DNA of 64,000 bases, taken from positions 205,732-269,731 of the forward strand of contig NZ_WTYO01000005.1 of the NCBI RefSeq assembly GCF_009827515.1, written 5' to 3'. The stretch is from Pelagerythrobacter marinus (GTDB lineage: Bacteria > Pseudomonadota > Alphaproteobacteria > Sphingomonadales > Sphingomonadaceae). Positions 56,835 to 64,000 of this stretch are shown here, one piece after another (the stretch's first letter is position 1; each line of letters begins with the position of its first letter). The position numbers were made by a program, and so were the translations under genes. The notes beneath the pieces were generated by a model. That model worked only from the letters and a program-made list of their open reading frames with translations. It had not been told where the DNA came from and did not search any database.

Positions 56835-59570
56835 ATGAAGCAATTGGTATCTATCAGGGCTCTTGCGCTTGCCGGCGCCAGCGTCGCGCTCGTCCCGCAG
56901 GCGGCGTTCGCGCAGGACGAAGGCGGGGCGGAGCCCGCGGTCGAGGCGCCGCCGGAACAGACGGGCCCGGTCATCGTCGTGACCGCCCAGGGCCGCGAGC
57001 AGTCGCTGGCCGACGTTCCCGTCGCGGTCTCGGCCGTTTCCGGCGAACTGCTGGAGAAATCGGGTACCAGCGACATCCGCGAGTTGAACCAGGTCGCCCC
57101 CTCGCTGCTCGTTTCCTCGACCGGCAACGAGGCCAACGGCTCGGCCCGTATCCGCGGGATCGGCACGGTCGGCGACAACCCCGGCCTCGAAAGCTCGGTC
57201 GCGGTCTTCGTCGACGGCGTCTATCGCTCGCGCTCGGGCAATGCGCTCAGCGAGCTGGGCCCGATCGACCGGATCGAGATCCTGCGCGGCCCCCAGGGCA
57301 CGCTGGGCGGGCGCAATGCCTCGGCCGGCCTGATCAGCATCTATACCGCGCCGCCCGAGTTCGAGGTTTCGGGCTACGGCGCCTTCACCTACGGCAATTA
57401 CGACGCGATCCGCGTCGAAGCCGGGGTCAACGCGCCGATCGGCTCGACCGTCGCGGCGCGCGTGGACGGCGTCTATTTCGAGCGTGACGGTTTCTACAAC
57501 GACGTCAACAACGACACGACGGTCAACAACCGCGACCGTTACCTGGTGCGCGGGCAGCTGCTGTTCGAGCCGAGCGACACGCTGAACTTCCGCCTCGTCG
57601 CCGACTATTCGAAGAAGGACGAGGCCTGCTGCGCCGCCACTTTCGTGCAGCCCGAGTTCGCCCCGCTCGCGCGGGTCAGCCCGGGGCTCGATCCCTTCAC
57701 CCGCCCCGAGGGCGGACCGGCGCTGACCAGCACCGACAACCCGATCGTCCCGGTCATGCTCGGCCTGGGGCAGGACCCGCGCGCCTTCACCCAGAGCACG
57801 TTCGACCGCGACATCTACGTCACCCCCGGCCGCACTTACGCCGGCGAGACCGAGGATTACGGCATCTCGGGCGAGCTCAACTGGCAGCTGGGCGCGGTCG
57901 AGCTGACCTCGATCACCGGCTATCGCGAATATTCGAACTGGCAGGCGTCGGACACCGACTATACCCAGCTCGACATCCTCTATCGCGCCCCGGGCGAAGA
58001 CGCCGGTTCGCGCCGGTTCAAGACCTTCACCCAGGAACTGCGCCTGCAGGGTTCGGCCTTCGACGACCGGCTCGACTGGCTGGTCGGCGGCTACTACGCC
58101 AACGAGAAGCTGCGGGTGACCGACAACCTGCGCTTCGGCGAGGATTACGGCACGTTCGTTTCCTGCCGCCTGGCGATCGCGCTCCAGCCCTCGCTCGGCG
58201 GGATCGTGGGGACCGTGCCCGATCCGACGCAGCAGAACTGCTTCAGCCCGGCGGCCTTCGGCGTGATCCAGAGCGGCGCGGTGTTCGGGGCGGCGACCCC
58301 GGCGATCGTGGCCGGGATCAACAACCTCTCGACCATCAGCGATGCCGGCGGCACGGGCGATGTCTACAACCAGAAGAGCGAGAACTTCGCGCTCTTCACC
58401 CACAACATCTTCCACATCACCGACACCGTCGACCTGACCCTGGGCCTTCGTTACACCAACGAGACCAAGGACTTCGACGCGCTGTTCGGCAACGACAACA
58501 CCGTCTGCCCGACCAACCGCGCGATGCTGTCCCCGCTGCTGGGCGTGCCGTCGCTGGCGGCCTTCGCCGGCGGCATCCTCTCGCTGTCGTGCCAGGGCAA
58601 CTCGACCGCCGAGCTCGACGGCGTTTCGCTGTCCGATTCGCGTGACGAGGACGAGTTCACCGGGACGGCCGTGCTCAGCTGGAAGGCGACGCCCGACCTG
58701 CTGCTCTACGGTTCCTACTCGCGCGGCTACAAGGCGGGCGGCTTCAACCTCGACCGCTCCGCGCTGTCCAACCCGTTGTTGCTCGATCCGAACAACATCG
58801 ACGTGGGCGCGCTGCAGTTCGACGAGGAAACGGTGAACGCCTACGAGATCGGGGCCAAGTACTCGACCCGCGATTTCGGCTTCAGCATCGCCGCTTTCCG
58901 GCAGGAGTTCTCGAACTTCCAGCTCAATACGTTCAACGGCTCGTTCTACCTCGTCCAGAACATCAATTCGTGCTCGACCGACCTCGGCGGCGCGGACCAG
59001 GACGGGGACGCCACGACCGGGGCGTGCGATCCGGAGAACGTGCAGCCGGGCGTGGTCGCGCAGGGCGTGGAATTCGAAACCACGCTCAACCCGACCCGCG
59101 ATCTCGGCATCACGCTGGGCCTGACCTATTCGGACACCAGCTACGAGGACGACCTGATCGGCACCGACACCGGCGTTCCGCTCGATCCCGCGCTGCGCCT
59201 GCTGCCGGGCGACAACATGTCGAACGCGCCCGAATGGGTCGCCACCTCGTCGGTCTCGTGGACGCCCGAAATCGGCGCCAGCGGGATGCGCGGGCTGGTG
59301 TTCTTCAACGCCCGCATGACCGGCGATTACAACACCGGCTCCGACTTGCTCTACGGCAAGGAGCAGGATGGCTACGTGATCGTGAACGGCCGCATCGGCC
59401 TGACCAACATCGCCGATCGCTTCTCGATCGAGGGGTGGGTGCAGAACCTGTTCGACACGAACTACACCCAGGTCGCGTTCAACACGCCGTTCATCGCGCC
59501 GCAGCAGACCTATTCGGCCTTCCTCGCCGAACCGCGCACTTACGGGATCACCGTGCGCGGCGAGTTCTGA
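56835..59570 (+). CDS. TonB-dependent outer-membrane receptor
   Basis: 911 residues from ATG 56835, with GGAGGAG upstream. Signal peptide ends near AAFAQDE. TonB-box-like VIVVTAQGREQSLADVPVAV, plug motifs IRELNQVAPSLLV, RIRGIGTVGDNPGLESSV and IEILRGPQGTLGGRNASAGL, then a 22-strand barrel ending in Phe (VRGEF). Several Cys pairs lie in extracellular loops. The plug style fits receptors of the siderophore/complex-substrate group common in sphingomonads. No transport partner is adjacent, so its ligand is unknown. Confidence 0.95.
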   Translation: MKQLVSIRALALAGASVALVPQAAFAQDEGGAEPAVEAPPEQTGPVIVVTAQGREQSLADVPVAVSAVSGELLEKSGTSDIRELNQVAPSLLVSSTGNEANGSARIRGIGTVGDNPGLESSVAVFVDGVYRSRSGNALSELGPIDRIEILRGPQGTLGGRNASAGLISIYTAPPEFEVSGYGAFTYGNYDAIRVEAGVNAPIGSTVAARVDGVYFERDGFYNDVNNDTTVNNRDRYLVRGQLLFEPSDTLNFRLVADYSKKDEACCAATFVQPEFAPLARVSPGLDPFTRPEGGPALTSTDNPIVPVMLGLGQDPRAFTQSTFDRDIYVTPGRTYAGETEDYGISGELNWQLGAVELTSITGYREYSNWQASDTDYTQLDILYRAPGEDAGSRRFKTFTQELRLQGSAFDDRLDWLVGGYYANEKLRVTDNLRFGEDYGTFVSCRLAIALQPSLGGIVGTVPDPTQQNCFSPAAFGVIQSGAVFGAATPAIVAGINNLSTISDAGGTGDVYNQKSENFALFTHNIFHITDTVDLTLGLRYTNETKDFDALFGNDNTVCPTNRAMLSPLLGVPSLAAFAGGILSLSCQGNSTAELDGVSLSDSRDEDEFTGTAVLSWKATPDLLLYGSYSRGYKAGGFNLDRSALSNPLLLDPNNIDVGALQFDEETVNAYEIGAKYSTRDFGFSIAAFRQEFSNFQLNTFNGSFYLVQNINSCSTDLGGADQDGDATTGACDPENVQPGVVAQGVEFETTLNPTRDLGITLGLTYSDTSYEDDLIGTDTGVPLDPALRLLPGDNMSNAPEWVATSSVSWTPEIGASGMRGLVFFNARMTGDYNTGSDLLYGKEQDGYVIVNGRIGLTNIADRFSIEGWVQNLFDTNYTQVAFNTPFIAPQQTYSAFLAEPRTYGITVRGEF

Positions 59571-59600
59571 CCGCGCGCGATCGATCCGATCGAAGGGAAA

Positions 59601-59626
59601 GGGGCGCCGCGCGGCGCCCCTTTTTC
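59601..59626 (+). terminator. intrinsic terminator of the TonB receptor
   Basis: GGGGCGCCGC (59601-59610) pairs with GCGGCGCCCC (59611-59620), a perfect 10-bp self-complementary stem, followed by TTTTTC. It lies 31 bp after the stop. Confidence 0.9.
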
Positions 59627-59655
59627 TTTGCCCGCCCGGCGCGGGGCTTGCCCGC

Positions 59656-60321
59656 CTAGCGCGCCCGCTGGCCGAACAGCGCGGTGCCGACCCGCACGTG
59701 GGTCGCGCCCGTCATCACGGCCGTCTCGTAATCGCCGCTCATCCCCATGCTGCGCCCGGCCAGGCCGTTGTCGCGGGCGAGCTTGTCGAGCAGGGCGAAG
59801 AACGGCGCCGGCTCGATCCCCAGCGGGGGGATGCACATCAGGCCGGCGAGCGGGATATCCGCCCCGCGCGCCTGCGCGATCAGCCCGGGCAGGTCGGGCA
59901 CCGCGCATCCGCCCTTCTGCTCCTCTTCCCCCACGTTCACCTGGACGAAGCAGGGCACGCGCCGGCCGGCCTTGTCCATCGCCCGGGCCAGGGCCTTGAG
60001 CAGGCTGGGCCGGTCGAGCGAATGGATGCAGTCGAACAGGGCGACCGCCTCCTCCGCCTTGTTCGACTGGAGCTGGCCGACGAGGTGCAGCTGCACGTCG
60101 GGATGGCTTTCACGCAGCGCGGGCCACTTGGCCTGGGCTTCCTGCACCCGGTTTTCGCCGAACACGCGCTGCCCCTGGTGCAGGAGCGGCGCGATCGCGC
60201 CGGCGGGATGGGTCTTGCTGACGGCGACGAGGGTGATCTCTGCCGGGTCGCGGCGGGCGGCCTTGCAGGCTCGGGCAATGCGATCGTGGACCGCTTGGAG
60301 CGGAGTGTCTGGGTTTTCCAT
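59656..60321 (-). CDS. YggS-family pyridoxal phosphate homeostasis protein
   Basis: 221 residues. PLP lysine 36 lies in LVAVSKTHPAGAI; GENRVQEAQAKWP, LHLVGQLQSNK, FVQVNVGEEEQKGGC and MGMSGDYETAVMTGATHVRVGTALFG are family blocks. YggS/PROSC proteins bind PLP without known catalysis and stabilise the free B6 pool. It is divergent from the ThiE-like gene. Confidence 0.93.
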   Translation of the reverse strand: MENPDTPLQAVHDRIARACKAARRDPAEITLVAVSKTHPAGAIAPLLHQGQRVFGENRVQEAQAKWPALRESHPDVQLHLVGQLQSNKAEEAVALFDCIHSLDRPSLLKALARAMDKAGRRVPCFVQVNVGEEEQKGGCAVPDLPGLIAQARGADIPLAGLMCIPPLGIEPAPFFALLDKLARDNGLAGRSMGMSGDYETAVMTGATHVRVGTALFGQRAR

Positions 60322-60343
60322 CGCGACGCGCTATAGCGGCACC

Positions 60344-60877
60344 GTGCTGCGAAACCATACCCTGCCCCAACTCTGGCTGCTGTCCGATGCGCGCAACGAC
60401 GCCCTGCTGGAACAGGCGCTGCGTTCGCTGCCCGAAGGGTCGGGCTTCGTCTATCGGCATTACCACCTCGCGCCCGAACCGCGCCGCGCGCGCTTCGCCG
60501 TGCTGGCGGGGATCGCGCGCGAACAGGGGCACCGCGTGGTCCTGTCGGGCAGCGCGGGCGAGGCGCGCGAATGGGGCGCGCACGGGCTCTACGGCCCCGC
60601 GCGCCGGATCGGGCCGGGCAACGGCCGCCTGCGGATCGCGACCGCGCACGACGCGCGCGGGATCGAGGCGGCCAACGCGATCGGGGCCGACGCGGTCACC
60701 CTTTCGCCCGTCTTCCCCACCCGGTCGCACCCCGACGCGCCGACGCTGGGGCCGATCCGCTTCCGCGCGCTCGCCGCGCGGGCGCAGATGCCGGTCATCG
60801 CGCTCGGCGGGATGACGGCGCAGCGGGCCCGCGAGCTCGACTGGCCGCGCTGGGCCGCGATCGACGGGCTGGTATAG
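60344..60877 (+). CDS. thiamine phosphate synthase-like (ThiE/TenI) protein
   Basis: 177 residues from GTG 60344. It carries ADAVTLSPVFPTRSHPDAPTL, the ThiE/TenI loop, and MPVIALGGMTAQRARELD, which binds phosphate. It is shorter than most ThiE proteins (about 210) and the N-terminal substrate loops are reduced, so it could be a TenI-like variant with altered activity rather than true thiamine phosphate synthase. No thi operon is near. Confidence 0.75.
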   Translation: MLRNHTLPQLWLLSDARNDALLEQALRSLPEGSGFVYRHYHLAPEPRRARFAVLAGIAREQGHRVVLSGSAGEAREWGAHGLYGPARRIGPGNGRLRIATAHDARGIEAANAIGADAVTLSPVFPTRSHPDAPTLGPIRFRALAARAQMPVIALGGMTAQRARELDWPRWAAIDGLV

Positions 60878-60983
60878 CGCCGGCGCGCGCGCCCGGCAGA
60901 AACGGGGGCGGCGGGCCGTCGAAGGTCGCTTGACGCCGGACTCGCCGAGGATTCATAGTGACCGCCACAGCAGGGGAATAGCC

Positions 60984-63341
60984 ATGGCCACCCGCGCGGC
61001 CGCCAAATCGCCGAAGACAGACTGGCGCGCCACCTTCCGGCGCAGCCTGCGCCGCGCCGCGCAGATGGCGGGGGCCGCCGTGCTCTTCAGCGCCGCGGTG
61101 TTCCTCACCCTCGCGCTGGTCAGCTATACCCAGACCGATCCCAGCCCCTCGACCGCAGCAGCGGGGACCGACATCGGCAACTGGATGGGCACCGGCGGGG
61201 CCTGGGCGGCTGAGCGGGTGCTGTTCTTCTTCGGCCTTTCGGGCATCCTCCTCCTCCCGCTGCTCTACGTCTGCGCGCGCAAGCTCTGGCGCGACGTGGA
61301 AGAGGAAGACCGCGATACCGACACCCACTGGCTGCGCCCGGTGATCCTGCTCCTGCTCGCGATGGTCCTGCTCTCCAGCGTGCTCTCGCTCGCCTTCGAC
61401 GGGCCGGGCGGGGCCCTGCCCGCCTCCTCCGGCGGGATCGCGGGGCTGCTCGGGGCCGGCGCGATCGAGGCGCTGGCCGGCCGCCTGCCCGAGGGGGGGC
61501 GCGGCTGGGCGATCCTGGCAATGGCGCTGGCCGCGCTGGCCGGCGGGGTGGCGCTGGTCACCCGCGTCTTCGCGATCGACTGGCGCGCGCTGCTGACCCT
61601 GCCCGCCTTCCTGCGTCGGGCCCCGGCGCTGGCCGGGCGCGAGGTGCCGTTCCTGCCGCGGCAGCGGCGCGCGGCGACAAGGCCCGCCCCCGCGATCGCG
61701 GTGGACGAGCCGGCGGCCGATACCCCCGGCGAGCCGGCCCCGCGGCGGCGCGCGCCCGAGATCGCCGAACGCAGCGCCCCGCCGCGCCCGGCCCGGCTCG
61801 ACAAGGCGAAGCAGCGCGACATGTTCGCCGCCTTCGAGCTGCCCAGCCTCGACATTCTGGCAGAACCGCCGGCCGACACCGGGCCGAAGCTCGACCGCCT
61901 GGCGCTGGAGCGCAACGCGCGCCTGCTCGAGACCGTGCTCGACGATTTCAACGTCAAGGGCGAGATCACCGCCGTTCGCACCGGCCCGGTGGTGACGATG
62001 TACGAGCTGGAGCCGGCCCCGGGGATCAAGGCCAGCCGCGTGGTCGGCCTGGCCGAGGACATCGCCCGCAACATGAGCGCGATCAGCGCGCGCGTGTCCC
62101 CGATCCCGGGCAAGACGGTGATGGGGATCGAGCTGCCCAATGCCCACCGCCAGATGGTCGCGTTCAAGGAACTCGTCGCGTGCGAAGCGTTCGCCAATGC
62201 CAAGGGCAGCCTGCCGATCATCCTGGGCAAGGACATCGCCGGCGAACCGATCATCGCCGACCTTGCCGCCATGCCCCACCTGCTGGTGGCGGGCACGACC
62301 GGGTCGGGCAAGTCGGTCGGGCTGAACTGCATCCTGCTCAGCCTGCTCTACCGCTTCACGCCCGACGAGTGCCGCCTGATCCTGATCGATCCCAAGGTGC
62401 TGGAGCTGAAAAGCTACGACGATATCCCGCACCTGCTGTCGCAAGTCGTGACCGAGCCGCACAAGTCGGTCCGCGCGCTCAAGTGGGCGGTCGAGGAGAT
62501 GGAACGGCGTTACCGGATGATGAGCTCGATCAATTCGCGCAACATCCATTCGTTCAACGAGCGGGTGAAGGCCGCGATCGCCAAGGGCAAGCCGCTCGGC
62601 CGCCGGGTGCAGACCGGGTTCGATCCCGAAACGGGGGAGGAACTGTTCGAGGAGGAGCAGCTCGATTACGAGCCGCTGCCGCAGATCGTGCTGATCGTGG
62701 ACGAGCTGGCCGACCTGATGGTCACCGTGGGCAAGGAGATCGAGGTCCTGATCCAGCGGCTGAGCCAGAAATCGCGCGCGGCGGGCATCCACCTGATCAT
62801 GGCGACGCAGCGCCCCTCGGTCGATGTCATCACCGGCGTGATCAAGGCCAACCTGCCGACGCGGATCAGCTTCAACGTCACCAGCCGGATCGACAGCCGC
62901 ACGATCCTGGGCGAACAGGGGGCCGAGCAGCTGCTGGGCAAGGGCGACATGCTCTACAAGCCCAGCTCGGGCGCGATGGTCCGCGTCCACGGCCCCTTCG
63001 TCTCGGACGAGGAAGTCGAGGCGGTGGCCGAACACTGGCGGGGGCAGGGCAAGCCCGAATACGTCGATGCCGTGACCGAGGAGCCGGAGGACGGCGGCTT
63101 CAGCTTCGACGACGAACTGACCGCGAGCGACAATCCCGAAGAGCGCAAGTATCGCCAGGCCTGCCAGATCGTGTTCGAGAACCAGAAGGCCAGCGGATCG
63201 TGGCTCCAGCGCCAGATGGGCGTGGGCTACAACACCGCGGCCAAGTGGATCGAACGGATGGAGGAAGAGGGGCTGGTCGGCCCCGCCAACCACGTCGGCC
63301 GCCGCGAGATCTTCCGCGACCAGGACGGCAACCCGATCTAG
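60984..63341 (+). CDS. ftsK: DNA translocase FtsK
   Basis: 785 residues from ATG 60984. Four predicted membrane segments lie in the first 200 residues, then an Ala/Pro/Arg-rich linker and the motor: Walker A VAGTTGSGKSVGLN near 437, IDPKVLELKSYDDIPHLL, Walker B IVLIVDELADLMVTVGKEIE and TQRPSVDVITGVIKANLPTR. The C-terminal winged-helix gamma domain (QRQMGVGYNTAAKWIERMEE) reads KOPS sites. It pumps chromosome DNA at the division septum and activates dimer resolution. Confidence 0.96.
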   Translation: MATRAAAKSPKTDWRATFRRSLRRAAQMAGAAVLFSAAVFLTLALVSYTQTDPSPSTAAAGTDIGNWMGTGGAWAAERVLFFFGLSGILLLPLLYVCARKLWRDVEEEDRDTDTHWLRPVILLLLAMVLLSSVLSLAFDGPGGALPASSGGIAGLLGAGAIEALAGRLPEGGRGWAILAMALAALAGGVALVTRVFAIDWRALLTLPAFLRRAPALAGREVPFLPRQRRAATRPAPAIAVDEPAADTPGEPAPRRRAPEIAERSAPPRPARLDKAKQRDMFAAFELPSLDILAEPPADTGPKLDRLALERNARLLETVLDDFNVKGEITAVRTGPVVTMYELEPAPGIKASRVVGLAEDIARNMSAISARVSPIPGKTVMGIELPNAHRQMVAFKELVACEAFANAKGSLPIILGKDIAGEPIIADLAAMPHLLVAGTTGSGKSVGLNCILLSLLYRFTPDECRLILIDPKVLELKSYDDIPHLLSQVVTEPHKSVRALKWAVEEMERRYRMMSSINSRNIHSFNERVKAAIAKGKPLGRRVQTGFDPETGEELFEEEQLDYEPLPQIVLIVDELADLMVTVGKEIEVLIQRLSQKSRAAGIHLIMATQRPSVDVITGVIKANLPTRISFNVTSRIDSRTILGEQGAEQLLGKGDMLYKPSSGAMVRVHGPFVSDEEVEAVAEHWRGQGKPEYVDAVTEEPEDGGFSFDDELTASDNPEERKYRQACQIVFENQKASGSWLQRQMGVGYNTAAKWIERMEEEGLVGPANHVGRREIFRDQDGNPI

Positions 63342-63391
63342 CCCGCACCGTCACCGCGCGTGGGCGGGGCAGGTCCGAACGCTCGAAACGC

Positions 63392-63483
63392 CGTCACCCT
63401 GAACGTCGTTCGGGGTCCGTTCCTCCTCCCGCATTGTAGGTGCCGGGCGGCACGATGGATGCTGAAACCCGTTCAGCATGACG
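63392..63483. repeat. imperfect inverted repeat, REP-like
   Basis: CGTCACCCTGAACG (63392-63405) and the reverse complement of CGTTCAGCATGACG (63470-63483) agree at 12 of 14 positions, with 64 bp between. Repeats of this CACCCTGAA/TTCAGCATGA kind are common between genes in sphingomonads, from general knowledge. Confidence 0.7.
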
Positions 63484-63520
63484 GGTGGAAGGAGGGCGAA
63501 GGATCGCTCTCCGCAGCGCG

Positions 63521-63595
63521 AGCTCCTGCGAAAGCAGGAGCCCAGGGACGGCGGGCGTTGCGGCTGTGTCTGGGTTCCTGCTTTCGCAGGAACTC
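63521..63595. repeat. paired CTCCTGCGAAAGCAGGAG hairpins, mirrored
   Basis: A hairpin CTCCTGC-GAAA-GCAGGAG (63523-63540) and a second GTTCCTGC-TTTC-GCAGGAAC (63574-63593). The second is nearly the inverted copy of the first, so the block forms a large palindrome of about 75 bp centred near 63558. Each arm also has a CCCAG tail. Looks like a mobile intergenic palindromic repeat. Confidence 0.75.
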
Positions 63596-63599
63596 GGCG

Positions 63600-64000
63600 T
63601 GGGTTGCATGGCGGGGCGCGGAACCGGCCCACGCCCGGTCATCCGCTGGCGCGTGCGGACGGTTACGCCGGGAGGAAAGGCAAGCGGACGGAACCGGCCG
63701 GTGCCGCCTGGGCATCACAGGATTGCCACCTGGGCGTCACAGGGTTGCCTTGGCAACATCCTTGCGAGTGGCGGGAGGGGTTGCCTTCAACCTCCCGCTC
63801 GGCCCTTCGAGGAATGCGAGGCGCGGACAGGGCCAGGGCTCGCGCTTGCCCTGTCCGCCAGAGGCTATCGCGGGAGCGGGCCCTTGAAAGGCTCGCGGCG
63901 TTGAGGTCCGCCGCGGGCCGGGCAAGGGAAGCGCCTTAGATAGTCCTCGCATCCCGGCACAGGGGTGCTTTATCGAGCGGTCACTAGCCCCCCGAGGCAC
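63600..64000. other. gene-free tail with short tandem repeat
   Basis: No convincing gene. It contains a 22-bp tandem repeat (CCTGGGCATCACAGGATTGCCA at 63707-63728 and CCTGGGCGTCACAGGGTTGCCT at 63729-63750, 19 of 22 equal) and the small palindrome GTTGCCTTGGCAAC (63744-63757). I also see CGCGGCG/CGCCGCG pairing near 63896-63917. An open frame on the minus strand runs off the right edge (63737-64000) but has no recognised homology. Confidence 0.5.

Noticed and set aside
53791..56835. 1014-codon open frame on the minus strand
   Set aside because: It is antisense to glnD, whose NT, HD and ACT domains are intact.
63737..64000. Minus-strand open frame reaching the right edge
   Set aside because: It overlaps repeat DNA, lacks a ribosome site and shows no domain. 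It is truncated by the edge, so it cannot be excluded fully.
63600..64000. RNase P RNA or tmRNA after ftsK
   Set aside because: I looked on both strands for the conserved core of RNase P RNA and for tmRNA ends and found no match.

Overview
The window is a GC-rich chromosomal stretch that reads like an alphaproteobacterium of the order Sphingomonadales, possibly Erythrobacteraceae. This placement is inferred from gene content, not a computed phylogeny. The cues are large TonB-dependent receptors, a UrcA-family protein, DUF2171 and DUF924 proteins, EcfG-type stress promoters (GGAAC-N17-CGTT), GTGA/ATGA-coupled operons and an intergenic inverted-repeat region after ftsK. No tRNA, rRNA, CRISPR array, prophage or insertion sequence was seen. 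Most long open frames opposite real genes are shadows of GC-rich coding DNA.

Region 1 (1-10.4 kb) is a pectin/polygalacturonate utilisation locus. It holds a TonB receptor (cut by the left edge), a secreted pectate lyase, a cupin lipoprotein that could be KdgF-like, a Tat-exported carboxylesterase, a KDG kinase, a KduD-type dehydrogenase, an RpiB-family isomerase in the place where KduI would be expected, a LacI-family regulator and a divergent FAH-family hydratase. Four copies of an ACCGGT-centred palindrome lie upstream of the receptor, the lyase, the isomerase operon and the regulator/hydratase pair. They outline one LacI regulon, and two of the copies are identical over 20 bp.

Region 2 (10.4-19.6 kb) has the coupled biotin operon bioF-bioD-bioA, a nuclease facing an Excalibur-domain protein, and class Ia ribonucleotide reductase. 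nrdA and nrdB are separated by two opposite-strand stress-type genes with EcfG-like promoters. A pair of NrdR-like boxes spaced exactly 32 bp lies upstream of nrdA.

Region 3 (19.8-35.8 kb) is mixed housekeeping: nadB, an ABC ATPase, a zinc-finger protein, tldD, three tandem paralogous secreted proteins, DUF924, a nitronate monooxygenase, an arylamine N-acetyltransferase coupled to an FMN reductase, guaA, a UrcA protein, a 27-residue membrane peptide, an acyl-CoA ligase and a CDF transporter coupled to a small lipoprotein.

Region 4 (35.9-50 kb) has gyrB, two similar small lipoproteins, a 5'-nucleotidase family lipoprotein, a TetR regulator, a leucine/branched-acid catabolic cluster (isovaleryl-CoA dehydrogenase, an epimerase, carboxylase beta subunit), an HWE-type histidine kinase and an osmoprotectant ABC system whose permease and binding protein are fused.

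Region 5 (50-64 kb) has a MidA-like methyltransferase coupled to lgt, an acyl-CoA ligase coupled to glnD, a second TonB receptor behind a GTATAC palindrome, a YggS-type PLP protein, a ThiE-like protein and ftsK. It ends in about 650 bp of repeat-rich DNA without a convincing gene.
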